From Nocardioides rubriscoriae (GTDB lineage: Bacteria; Actinomycetota; Actinomycetes; Propionibacteriales; Nocardioidaceae), in assembly GCF_008087085.1 (NCBI RefSeq), contig NZ_VIYJ01000010.1, forward strand, positions 169,303 to 233,302: a DNA stretch of 64,000 nt, written 5' to 3'. How positions within the stretch are numbered: position 1 is the stretch's first letter; each line of letters begins with the position of its first letter. The notes below the pieces were generated by a model. That model was not told where the DNA came from. It was given only the letters and a program-made list of their open reading frames with translations, and searched no databases. Positions 8,481 through 17,046 of this stretch are shown here, piece after piece. Made by a program: the position numbers and the translations under genes.

Positions 8481-9296
8481 TCACTTCACCTCGGAGCGCA
8501 GCACCATCCGCAGCCCGACCGCGAGCGGCACGACCAGCCACACGAAGGTCGTCACCGCGAGCTGGGCCCACTGGGTCGCGGTGAGCGCCCCGTCGAACAG
8601 CGGCACCTGCGCGTAGTTGTAGTCGATCCAGCCGCGGGCGTCGGCGAACCAGTCCTGGCTGGCGGCCAGCAGCTCGGTGAGCCCGGCCAGGACGAACGCG
8701 TAGACGAAGTAGGCCACGATGGCGGCCGCCGAGCTGCGCAGCAGCACCCCGAGCATGAAGCCGACCATCAGGCCGATCACCTGGGCCAGCGTGATCAGGG
8801 CGAGCTCGCTCACCGAGACGTCCCACACGGTGTCGAGGCCGGCGATCGCGCTGCCGACGACGTTGCCGACCGCACCGACGGCGGCGGCGAGGACGATCGA
8901 GACGACCCCGACACCGACCGAGCAGAGGGCCTTGGCGCCGATCACCCGGCCGCGGCCGGGCACGAACGTGAAGGTCGTCAGGCCGGTGCGCTGGCTCCAC
9001 TCGCCGGTCACCGACAGCACGGCGATGACGGGCAGGATGACGGTCATCGGGATGCCGATCGCCGACGCGTAGGCCTCGTAGGTGAGCTTGTCGTCGGGGG
9101 CGAACAGCACGACGGCCCCGGTGGCCAGGACCGCGAGGATGCCGATGCTCGCCATCAGCCAGAAGCCGGAGCGGGTGTCGAACATCTTGCGCAGCTCGAC
9201 CGACACGACCCGCGAGAACGGGATCGGGTCGAACGTGCGGGCCTCGGTGGCCCCGTTGTCGGCGGGGGTGGTGCCGGGGACGGTGGTGGCGCTCAT
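8481..9296 (-). CDS. ABC transporter permease (ABC-2 type)
   Basis: 271-residue membrane protein with an N-terminal cytoplasmic stretch (FSRVVSVELRKMFDTRSGFWL, a common entry to this family's first helix) and about six transmembrane helices. Pairs with the ATPase gene upstream, overlapping it by four bases (ATGA), as a dimeric exporter. Such pairs export drugs, peptides or lipids; the substrate here is unknown. The longer in-frame ORF upstream is not used, as it would run through the ATPase gene. Confidence 0.85.
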   Translation of the reverse strand: MSATTVPGTTPADNGATEARTFDPIPFSRVVSVELRKMFDTRSGFWLMASIGILAVLATGAVVLFAPDDKLTYEAYASAIGIPMTVILPVIAVLSVTGEWSQRTGLTTFTFVPGRGRVIGAKALCSVGVGVVSIVLAAAVGAVGNVVGSAIAGLDTVWDVSVSELALITLAQVIGLMVGFMLGVLLRSSAAAIVAYFVYAFVLAGLTELLAASQDWFADARGWIDYNYAQVPLFDGALTATQWAQLAVTTFVWLVVPLAVGLRMVLRSEVK

Positions 9297-10189
9297 GCGG
9301 CGACTCCTTCGCGCTGGGTGGTGGCGGTGAGCTCGAGGAACATCTCCTCCAGGCCGGCGCCGTCGGCGGCGCGCAGCTCGAGCAGGGGTACGCCGGCGGC
9401 GTGGGCGACCTTGCCGACCAGCTCGGCGTCGGCGTCGGCCCGGAACCCGCCGTCGAGCGGCGAGAAGGTGACGGCCGACTCGGTCAGGGCCCGGTGCAGG
9501 GCGTCGAGGTCGCGGGCGCGCACCAGCGTGCCGGACCCGGCGAGCAGCTCGGCCTTGGTCCCGGAGGCGACGATGCGCCCGTTGCCGATGACGACCAGGT
9601 CGTCGGCGACGACCTCGATCTCGTGCAGCAGGTGCGACGACAGCAGGACGCTGCCGCCGGCGTCGGCGTAGCCGCGCAGCAGGTCGCGCATCCACCGGAT
9701 GCCGGCGGGGTCGAGACCGTTGGCCGGCTCGTCGAGGACCAGCGAGGCCGGGTCACCGATCAGGGCGACCGCGATGCCGAGCCGCTGGCGCATCCCGAGG
9801 GAGTAGTGCCGGACCCGGCGCTGCGACTCCTCCTCGGTCAGGCTGACCCGCTCGAGCATCGCGTCGACCCGGTCCGCCGGCAGCCCGAGCGTCCGCTGGG
9901 CGATCGTGAGGATCTCCCGGCCGGTGCGTCCGGCGTGCTGCGCGGAGGCGTCGAGCAGGACGCCGACCTCGCGACCCGGGTTGGGCAGGTCGACGAAGCG
10001 ACGCCCGCCGATGGTGGCGGTGCCCTCGGTCGCCGGGGTGAGCCCGACCAGGACGCGCATCGTGGTGGACTTCCCGGCGCCGTTGGGCCCCAGGAACCCG
10101 GTCACGCGACCGGGCCGGGCCACGAACGACACGTCGTCGACGGCGGTGAAGGACCCGTAGGTCCGGGTGAGGTTCTCGACTCTGATCAT
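9293..10189 (-). CDS. ABC transporter ATP-binding protein
   Basis: 298 residues, complete nucleotide-binding subunit: Walker A GPNGAGKST, a degenerate signature YSLGMRQRLGIA, Walker B SLVLDEPANGLDPAG and switch His in LLSSHLLHEIE. The C-terminal extension of about 80 residues is typical of drug/lantibiotic exporter ATPases. ATG at 10189 is chosen because translation from it begins MIRVENLTRTYGSF, the canonical N terminus; the in-frame extension upstream runs through the palindromic repeats. Confidence 0.92.
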   Translation of the reverse strand: MIRVENLTRTYGSFTAVDDVSFVARPGRVTGFLGPNGAGKSTTMRVLVGLTPATEGTATIGGRRFVDLPNPGREVGVLLDASAQHAGRTGREILTIAQRTLGLPADRVDAMLERVSLTEEESQRRVRHYSLGMRQRLGIAVALIGDPASLVLDEPANGLDPAGIRWMRDLLRGYADAGGSVLLSSHLLHEIEVVADDLVVIGNGRIVASGTKAELLAGSGTLVRARDLDALHRALTESAVTFSPLDGGFRADADAELVGKVAHAAGVPLLELRAADGAGLEEMFLELTATTQREGVAA

Positions 10190-10314
10190 GCTCCGCAGCC
10201 TGGCCGGGCGCGGGCCCCTGCCGCATCGGGGACACCGCTGAGCCCGACCCCGGACCTTCCCGCGCGACGGCCTCGGGGACACCTCAGGGGCAGTCTCAGG
10301 GTCCCCCGCACGCC

Positions 10315-10382
10315 GACCCGTCGCGTAGACGCGACGGGTCACCGCGAAATCCTGCCGACCCGTCGCGTAGACGCGACGGGTC
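10315..10382. repeat. Pair of identical 26-base palindromes (locus 1)
   Basis: Two identical 26-base inverted repeats at 10315-10340 and 10357-10382, arms GACCCGTCGCGT and ACGCGACGGGTC with a two-base centre, separated by 16 bases. A second pair of the same family lies at 44435-44501. They lie in the 342-base gap between the divergent ABC ATPase and acyltransferase genes. The rest of the gap holds only a likely acyltransferase promoter (TAGCGT at about 10485). Confidence 0.92.
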
Positions 10383-10531
10383 GACGAGGGATGGGGCTGG
10401 TGTGACCCGTGTGACGGTGTTCGCGGTCGGTTCGGACGACGCGCCGTGCCGGCTCCCGGGACGCCGCCCTCGCGGTCCGTAGCGTGGTCGGCGACACGGT
10501 GACACGGTGAGGACAGCGTCGAAGGAGCGGG

Positions 10532-12649
10532 ATGGGTGAGCGGCGCGTGACCGAGCGCCGGTCCGACATCCAGGGCCTGCGCGCGGTCGCCGTCTTGACC
10601 GTGATCGCGGCCCACTACGGCCTGCCGGGCGCCCAGGGCGGCTTCCTGGGCGTCGACGTCTTCCTGGTCATCTCGGGCTTCCTCATCACCCAGCTGCTGC
10701 TCGCCGAGGTGGGCCGCAGCGGACGGCTCTCGCTGCGCGACTTCTACGCCCGCCGGGCCCGGCGCATCCTGCCGGCCGCCACGCTCGTGCTCGTCGCCAC
10801 CGTCGCGTTCTCGACGGTCGTGCTCGGGGCGGCCGCGGCGCTCGAGACGGTCCGCGACGCGGCCTGGGCGACCGTCTTCGCCGCCAACGTCCGCTTCTCA
10901 TCGGTCGGCACCGACTACTTCGCGCGCGACCAGGTGACCTCGCCGCTGCAGCACTACTGGTCGCTGTCGGTCGAGGAGCAGTTCTACGTCGTGTGGCCGT
11001 TGCTGGTGATCGTCTGCCTGCTGGTCCTGGGGCGGCGCCGGGGTGGTCGGCGGGCGACGTGGCCGCTGCTCGTCGTCCTCGCCGCCGGGGTCGGGGTCTT
11101 GTTCGCCTACGCCGTCCGGCTCTCCCACACCGAGCCCGTCGCGGCCTACTTCTCCGCGCCCGCCCGGGCCTGGGAGCTCGGGGTGGGGGCGCTCGTCGCG
11201 CTGGTCGGCGCCCGGGTCAGTGCGCCCCTGGGCGCCCGCGCCCGCGCGCTCCTGACGACCACGGGCCTGGTCGGCATCACCCTGGCGGTCACCACCTTCG
11301 ACAAGTCCACGCAGTCGCGCGCCGAGTTCGTGGCGGTGCCCGTGCTCGCCGCCGCGATGGTGCTGCTGGCCGGCATCCGCCACGGCGACGACGTCGCGCC
11401 ACCCACCTGGCCGCAACGGCTGCTCGGGGTCGCCCCGCTGCGCGCGATCGGCGACTGGTCGTTCTCGCTCTACCTGTGGCACTGGCCGCTGCTGGTGATC
11501 CTCGAGGCCCGCTACGGCACCGTCTCGCCGCTGGCCCGGGTCGACCTCGTGCTGCTGTCCCTGGCGCTGGCCGCCCTGACCTACCGCTGGGTCGAGCAGC
11601 CGCTGCGCAACCCGGTACGGGTCACTCGCCGGCGCGCGCTCTCGCTCTACCCCGCCTCGGTGGGCCTGCTGGCCGCGGCCTGCGCCGTCAGCTCGGTCGT
11701 CGTGCACCAGGAGGCCTCGACCTACGGCGAGGGCCCAGCCATCACGGTCCAGGGCTCGCAGGTCACCGACGCCCCCCACGCGGTGCTGAGCCCCGACCCC
11801 GTCGTCGCGCTGGTCCAGGCCTCCGTCTACGCCGGGGAGCGCGGTCGGCCGGTGCCCCGGGTGCTGCGCCCCGGCCGCCTCGACCTCGCCGACAGCATCG
11901 CCGGGGTCGGCGCCTGCGACTACAGCCCGGCCGACGCGCGCCAGGTCTGCCCGCGCGGCGACGTCGACGCCGACCGCTCGATCGTGGTCATCGGCGACTC
12001 CCACGCCCGGATGTGGATCTCGGCGTTCGAGCGGATCGCGGCGCGCGAGGGCTACCGCACCTACTACTTCGTCAAGCCGCTGTGCACCGCGGCCGACGTG
12101 GTGGTCAGCGACCTCACCGGCGCGCCGTGGGGTGACTGCAGCGCGTTCCGGCACTGGGCCTTCGACCAGGTCGACGCCCTGCGCCCGGCGCTCACCGTGG
12201 TGGCGAGCACCGCCCCCGAGGGTGCGGTCCACACGGCCGACGGGCCCGTGGAGCCCGACGACCCGCGCCGCGCCGCCGTCATGCAGCAGGGCTGGGGCCG
12301 CACCTTCACGCGGCTCGCGTCGTCGTCGGGCGACGTGCGCCTGATCCGCGACGTCCCGCTCGCCGACGTCGCCCCCGGTGCCTGCCTCGACCGCGGTGAC
12401 CCCGACCTCGGCGACTGCCTCTTCACGCCCGAGCCGGCCCACGAGGCCGAGGCCGACGTGTCGGTGCGCGCGGCCGCGCTCGACGGCGTCCCGGTCGTCG
12501 ACCCGCGGCCCTGGCTGTGCTGGCGCGGACGCTGCGCGGCCGTCGTCGGCGACGTCATCCCCTACATCGACCGCAGCCACCTGACCGCCGTCTACGCCGC
12601 GCTGCTGGGGGAGTCCCTCGGTCGCCGCCTCGGGATCTGGACGGCTTAG
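10532..12649 (+). CDS. Acyltransferase 3 family/SGNH O-acetyltransferase
   Basis: 705 residues in the OafA/YrhL architecture. Residues about 8-385 are a multi-helix acyltransferase-3 domain (DIQGLRAVAVLTVIAAHYG at the start, GGFLGVDVFLVISGFLIT, SVEEQFYVVWPL, SLYLWHWPLL). Residues about 450-705 are an extracellular SGNH hydrolase-like domain with GDSH at 488-491 and DRSHLT near residue 681. The membrane part moves an acyl group across the membrane and the SGNH part places it on a surface polysaccharide; the acceptor is unknown. Start supported by GAAGGAG five bases before the ATG. Confidence 0.93.
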   Translation: MGERRVTERRSDIQGLRAVAVLTVIAAHYGLPGAQGGFLGVDVFLVISGFLITQLLLAEVGRSGRLSLRDFYARRARRILPAATLVLVATVAFSTVVLGAAAALETVRDAAWATVFAANVRFSSVGTDYFARDQVTSPLQHYWSLSVEEQFYVVWPLLVIVCLLVLGRRRGGRRATWPLLVVLAAGVGVLFAYAVRLSHTEPVAAYFSAPARAWELGVGALVALVGARVSAPLGARARALLTTTGLVGITLAVTTFDKSTQSRAEFVAVPVLAAAMVLLAGIRHGDDVAPPTWPQRLLGVAPLRAIGDWSFSLYLWHWPLLVILEARYGTVSPLARVDLVLLSLALAALTYRWVEQPLRNPVRVTRRRALSLYPASVGLLAAACAVSSVVVHQEASTYGEGPAITVQGSQVTDAPHAVLSPDPVVALVQASVYAGERGRPVPRVLRPGRLDLADSIAGVGACDYSPADARQVCPRGDVDADRSIVVIGDSHARMWISAFERIAAREGYRTYYFVKPLCTAADVVVSDLTGAPWGDCSAFRHWAFDQVDALRPALTVVASTAPEGAVHTADGPVEPDDPRRAAVMQQGWGRTFTRLASSSGDVRLIRDVPLADVAPGACLDRGDPDLGDCLFTPEPAHEAEADVSVRAAALDGVPVVDPRPWLCWRGRCAAVVGDVIPYIDRSHLTAVYAALLGESLGRRLGIWTA

Positions 12650-12660
12650 GGAACCCTTAC

Positions 12661-12711
12661 TGAGGTAGACCTCACTTTGGTTAGGCAAACCTCACTAGAT
12701 GGGCGTAGCAT
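12661..12711 (+). promoter_or_regulatory. DtxR/IdeR-type iron box and promoter of efeUOB
   Basis: TTTGGTTAGGCAAACCTCA (12676-12694) matches the IdeR/DtxR consensus TTAGGTTAGGCTAACCTAA at 16 of 19 positions. Just upstream TGAGGT-ag-ACCTCA (12661-12674) is a second inverted repeat, so two repressor dimers may bind. A TAGCAT -10 box (12706-12711) ends 7 bases before the efeU GTG, and the iron box covers the matching -35 position. Iron-replete repression of efeUOB follows by inference. Confidence 0.85.
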
Positions 12712-12718
12712 CGCCTGC

Positions 12719-13588
12719 GTGCTCGCCAACTACCTGATCGGTCTGCGTGAGGGCCTCGAGGCGGCCCTCGTGGTCACGATCCTGGTCGCCTACCTCGTCA
12801 GGACCGACCGGCGCGACCTGCTGCCCCGCATCTGGGCCGGCGTCGGCGTCGCGGTCCTGGTCAGCCTCGCCTTCGGCGCAGCGCTGACCTTCGGCCCGCG
12901 CGGCCTGACCTTCGAGGCCCAGGAGACGATCGGCGGCGGACTCTCGCTGGTCGCGGTCGGCTTCGTGACCTGGATGATCTTCTGGATGGCGCGCACGGCC
13001 CGCTCGTTGAGCGGCGAGCTGCGCGGCCGGGTCGACCGGGCCGCCGAGGGCGGACGGTGGTCGCTGGTCCTGGTCGCCGTCCTGGCCGTGGGGCGCGAGG
13101 GTCTCGAGACCGCGCTGTTCCTGTGGGCCGCGACCCAGGCCGGTACCCGCGACGCGGTCGGGACGGTCGCCCCCACCTGGCAGCCGCTCCTGGGCGCCGC
13201 GCTCGGCCTCGCGACCGCGGTGGCCCTCGGCGTGGCGCTCTACCGCGGCGCGATCAGGATCGACCTCAGCCGGTTCTTCACCGGCACCGGGGCGTTCCTG
13301 ATCGTGGTCGCCGCCGGGGTCCTGGCCTACGGCGTGCACGACCTGCAGGAGGCCGGCGTGCTGCCCGGCCTCGACGCCTTGGCCTTCAACGTCTCCGACA
13401 CCATCGCACCGACCAGCTGGGTGGGGGCGCTCCTCAAGGGCGTCCTCAACTTCTCCCCGGCCACGACCTGGCTCGAGGCCGCCGCCTGGCTGCTGTACGC
13501 CGTCCCGGTCATGACCCTCTTCCTGCTCGGCGTACGCCGCCGCGGCGCGGCCGCCACCCCGGCGCCCGCGCCGGTCGCGGCCCGCTGA
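12719..13588 (+). CDS. efeU: Iron permease of the FTR1/EfeU family
   Basis: 289-residue polytopic membrane protein, about seven helices, with the two REXXE iron-binding motifs of oxidase-dependent iron permeases: REGLE at residues 10-14 and another REGLE in helix 4. Imports ferric iron produced by EfeB with help from EfeO. The GTG at 12719 is chosen over an upstream in-frame start because the longer form would begin inside the iron box. First gene of efeUOB. Confidence 0.93.
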   Translation: MLANYLIGLREGLEAALVVTILVAYLVRTDRRDLLPRIWAGVGVAVLVSLAFGAALTFGPRGLTFEAQETIGGGLSLVAVGFVTWMIFWMARTARSLSGELRGRVDRAAEGGRWSLVLVAVLAVGREGLETALFLWAATQAGTRDAVGTVAPTWQPLLGAALGLATAVALGVALYRGAIRIDLSRFFTGTGAFLIVVAAGVLAYGVHDLQEAGVLPGLDALAFNVSDTIAPTSWVGALLKGVLNFSPATTWLEAAAWLLYAVPVMTLFLLGVRRRGAAATPAPAPVAAR

Positions 13589-13639
13589 CCTACGGGCCCG
13601 CCCACTCCCACCGAACCTCACCACGCAAAGGACCCTCTC

Positions 13640-14806
13640 GTGCGCACCACCCTGCTCCTGACCGGCGTCCTCCTGGCCGCGCCGGTGCTCGCCGGCTGCA
13701 CCGACAACGCCACCGGCAGCGACGCCGCCGGCTCCGACGACCGGTCGTTCACCGTCGCCGCCTCCGACGACGCGTGCGACGTGTCCGGCAGCCAGGCCCC
13801 CTCGGGCGCGCTGCGGTTCGACGTGACCAACACCGGCTCGCAGATCACCGAGTTCTACCTGCTCGCCGACGACGGGCTGCGCATCATCGGCGAGGTCGAG
13901 AACATCGGCCCCGGCGTCTCCCGGTCGCTGACCATCAAGGCCCCGGCCGGCGACTACCTGACCGCCTGCAAGCCCGGCATGAGGGGCGACGGCATCCGGG
14001 CCGCGTTCACCGTCACCGCGTCCGACGACGGCGAGCAGCAGCTCAGCGCCTCCGACCAGCAGCGCGTCGACGAGGCTCTGGCCGGCTACCGGCTCTACGT
14101 GCGCGACCAGTCCGCGCAGCTGCTCGACAAGACCGCGCGGTTCGTCGCGCTCTACAAGGCCGGGCAGGACGACCGGGCGCGGGCGCTCTACCCCGAGGCC
14201 CGCACCCACTGGGAGCGCATCGAGACCGTCGCCGAGTCCTTCGGCGACCTCGACCCGCTGATGGACGCGCGCGAGGCCGACCTCGAGCCCGGCGAGGACT
14301 GGACCGGCTGGCACCGGCTCGAGAAGGACCTGTGGCCCGCAGAGGCCGGGGCCTACCGCGCGATGACCCCGGCCCAGCGGGCGACGTACGCCGACGACCT
14401 GCTCGCCAACACTCGCACCCTCGACGACAGGATCCAGGACCTCGACTACACCGTCGACGCCGTCGCCAACGGCTCGCGCGGCCTGCTCGAGGAGGTCGCC
14501 AGCGGCAAGGTGACCGGCGAGGAGGAGACCTGGTCGCACACCGACCTGTGGGACTTCCAGGCCAACGTCGACGGCGCCCGCGTCGCCTTCGAGGGCCTCG
14601 AGCCGATCGTGGCCGACCACGACCCCGCCCTCGCCGAGCAGCTCACCACCCGGTTCGAGCAGCTGCAGGTGCTGCTCGACGCGCAGCGCACCGCCGACGG
14701 CTTCCGGCTCTACACCGACCTGACGCAGCCGGAGGTCAAGGCGCTCGCCGACGCGGTCAACGCGCTCTCCGAGCCGCTGTCGCACCTGACCGCCGCGATC
14801 GTCTGA
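13640..14806 (+). CDS. efeO: EfeO iron-binding lipoprotein (M75/imelysin family)
   Basis: 388 residues. Signal peptide with lipobox LAGC (Cys19), a cupredoxin-like domain (about 30-130) and a C-terminal M75/imelysin-type helical domain with the metal-binding signature HWERIE and GWHRLEKDLW. Delivers iron to EfeU on the outer face of the membrane. GTG start preceded by AAAGGACC. Between efeU (51-base gap) and efeB (5-base gap). Confidence 0.92.
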   Translation: MRTTLLLTGVLLAAPVLAGCTDNATGSDAAGSDDRSFTVAASDDACDVSGSQAPSGALRFDVTNTGSQITEFYLLADDGLRIIGEVENIGPGVSRSLTIKAPAGDYLTACKPGMRGDGIRAAFTVTASDDGEQQLSASDQQRVDEALAGYRLYVRDQSAQLLDKTARFVALYKAGQDDRARALYPEARTHWERIETVAESFGDLDPLMDAREADLEPGEDWTGWHRLEKDLWPAEAGAYRAMTPAQRATYADDLLANTRTLDDRIQDLDYTVDAVANGSRGLLEEVASGKVTGEEETWSHTDLWDFQANVDGARVAFEGLEPIVADHDPALAEQLTTRFEQLQVLLDAQRTADGFRLYTDLTQPEVKALADAVNALSEPLSHLTAAIV

Positions 14807-14811
14807 GCGTC

Positions 14812-16047
14812 GTGGCCGCCGCACGGATCTCGCGCCGGGGACTCCTCGGGGGCGGCGTCGCCGCCGGGCTGGCCGGCGGCTTCGCGGCCGGGCGCGCCAG
14901 TGCCGACGACACCGTGACGCCCGCCGTCACGTCGTACGCCTTCCGCGGCGAGCACCAGGCCGGCATCGTCACCCCGGCCCAGGACCGGCTCCACTTCGCC
15001 GCCTTCGACCTGACCACCGACGACCGCGACGAGGTCGTGGCCCTCCTGCAGGACTGGACGGCCGCCGCCGAGCGGCTCACCCGCGGCGACGGCGCCGGCG
15101 AGGTCGGGCCCGTCGACGGCGCCCCCGAGCTGCCGCCCGACGACACCGGCGAGGCGATCGGGCTGCCGCCGTCGCGGCTGACGATCACCTTCGGCTTCGG
15201 CCCGACGTTCTTCGACAGGCTCGCCCTCGCCGACCGGCGTCCGGCCGCGCTGCGCCGGCTGCCGCACTTCCCGGCCGACGTGCTGCGCCCCGAGATCTCC
15301 GACGGCGACCTGTGCGTCCAAGCGTGTGCCGACGACCCGCAGGTCGCCTTCCACGCCGTGCGCAACCTGACCCGGATCGCGTTCGGCCGGGCCTCGATGC
15401 GCTGGTCGCAGCTCGGCTTCGGCCGTACGTCGTCGACCAGCACCACCCAGGACACCCCGCGCAACCTGTTCGGCTTCAAGGACGGCACCGCCAACGTCAA
15501 GGCCGAGCAGCCCGAGGTCCTCGACGCCCACGTGTGGGTCGGCGCCGACGACGACCCGGCCGGCGGGTGGCTGGCCGGCGGGTCCTACCTGGTCGCCCGC
15601 CGGATCTCGATGTCCATCGAGACCTGGGACCGCCAGCCGCTGGTCGACCAGGAGGCCATCGTCGGCCGCACCAAGGGCGAGGGTGCGCCGCTGGGCGGCA
15701 CCGCCGAGCACGACGAGCCCGACCTCGGGGCCGTCACCGGGCTCGCACCGACCATCCCCGTCGACGCCCACGTGCGCGTCGTCCACCCCTCGCAGCACGG
15801 TGGCGCCCAGATGCTGCGCCGCGGCTACAACTTCGTCGACGGCAGCACCCCCCTCGGGGCGCTCGACGCGGGCCTGTTCTTCCTCGCCTTCGTGCGCGAC
15901 CCCGACACCCAGTTCATCCCGGTCCAGCAGGCGATGGCGTCCACCGACGCGATGATGGAGTACCTCGAGGTCACCGGGTCGGCCCTGTTCGCCGTCCCTC
16001 CCGGCGTCGGCCCCGGCGAGTACGTCGGGCAGGGGCTCCTCGTCTGA
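14812..16047 (+). CDS. efeB: EfeB, Tat-exported DyP-type heme peroxidase
   Basis: 411 residues. The N terminus has a twin-arginine signal (SRRGLLGGG plus hydrophobic stretch), so it is exported folded with heme. The DyP peroxidase signature GFKDGTANV carries the catalytic distal Asp; the region around RVVHPSQHGG and MLRRGYNF carries candidate heme-ligand His and distal Arg. In Efe systems this enzyme oxidises ferrous iron at the cell surface. The GTG at 14812 is the first start after the efeO stop in this frame and begins the Tat signal. Confidence 0.93.
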   Translation: MAAARISRRGLLGGGVAAGLAGGFAAGRASADDTVTPAVTSYAFRGEHQAGIVTPAQDRLHFAAFDLTTDDRDEVVALLQDWTAAAERLTRGDGAGEVGPVDGAPELPPDDTGEAIGLPPSRLTITFGFGPTFFDRLALADRRPAALRRLPHFPADVLRPEISDGDLCVQACADDPQVAFHAVRNLTRIAFGRASMRWSQLGFGRTSSTSTTQDTPRNLFGFKDGTANVKAEQPEVLDAHVWVGADDDPAGGWLAGGSYLVARRISMSIETWDRQPLVDQEAIVGRTKGEGAPLGGTAEHDEPDLGAVTGLAPTIPVDAHVRVVHPSQHGGAQMLRRGYNFVDGSTPLGALDAGLFFLAFVRDPDTQFIPVQQAMASTDAMMEYLEVTGSALFAVPPGVGPGEYVGQGLLV

Positions 16048-16157
16048 GCGCGACCTGTGCGACCTGTGCGACCGGGCCCGCCCGAGGGCGACAACGACCA
16101 CCCGGGGTGCGATCCTGAGGAGGGGGTCCTCGAGAGACCGAGGGAAGAGAGAGATCC

Positions 16158-16610
<453 letters not shown>

Positions 16611-16659
16611 CCCCGGCCATGGCGCAGCCGGGCGCCACCGCGAGGTTCGCAGGCCCGCC

Positions 16660-16989
16660 CTAGCGGCCGGTGACCACCGGGGTCAGCACGACGACCTCGA
16701 CCGGCGACCGGGCGAAGCGTCGCGCCCAGCCGCGCTCCTCGCGCAGCCGGCCCCGGGCCTCGGTCCAGGTGCGGCCCGAGCGGACGATCGTGGCGGTGGC
16801 GTCGAGCTCCTCGCGCCGACCGCCGCGCTCGAGCAGGGCGACCGACACCCCGAGCGACTCGCGGCCGGCGAGCAGGTCCTCGAGCTGGGGCGGGACCGCG
16901 GCGACCAGCCGGGTGTCGGGCAGCCGCACGGCGTGCACCTGCATGGTGGTCTCGCCGGCCGTGATCGTCGCTCGCACGAGTCCAGCCAA
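16660..16989 (-). CDS. Hypothetical protein, 109 residues
   Basis: Not recognised. A small soluble protein (starts MAGLVRATITAGE, ends VVVLTPVVTGR), rich in Arg, Glu and Val, with no signal peptide, membrane segment or cysteine pair. It ends 50 bases from the receiver gene facing it and starts 57 bases after the ABC-F stop on the same strand. Alternative long frames over this stretch read as Arg/Ala-rich shadows. It could also be non-coding. Confidence 0.5.
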   Translation of the reverse strand: MAGLVRATITAGETTMQVHAVRLPDTRLVAAVPPQLEDLLAGRESLGVSVALLERGGRREELDATATIVRSGRTWTEARGRLREERGWARRFARSPVEVVVLTPVVTGR

Positions 16990-17046
16990 CCACTCCGCGC
17001 GCGCGGCGGGGCCCGCTCGGGCGGGTGAGGCGCGGGTCGTGCCCTC

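Noticed and set aside
10190..10531. In-frame N-terminal extension of the ABC ATPase to 10615
   Set aside because: Extension translates palindromic repeats and lies outside the conserved family N terminus, which begins at 10189.
10898..14824. Long minus-strand ORFs opposite the acyltransferase and efeUO
   Set aside because: Composition is Gly/Arg/Asp/Val repeats without motifs; sense genes have intact family signatures.
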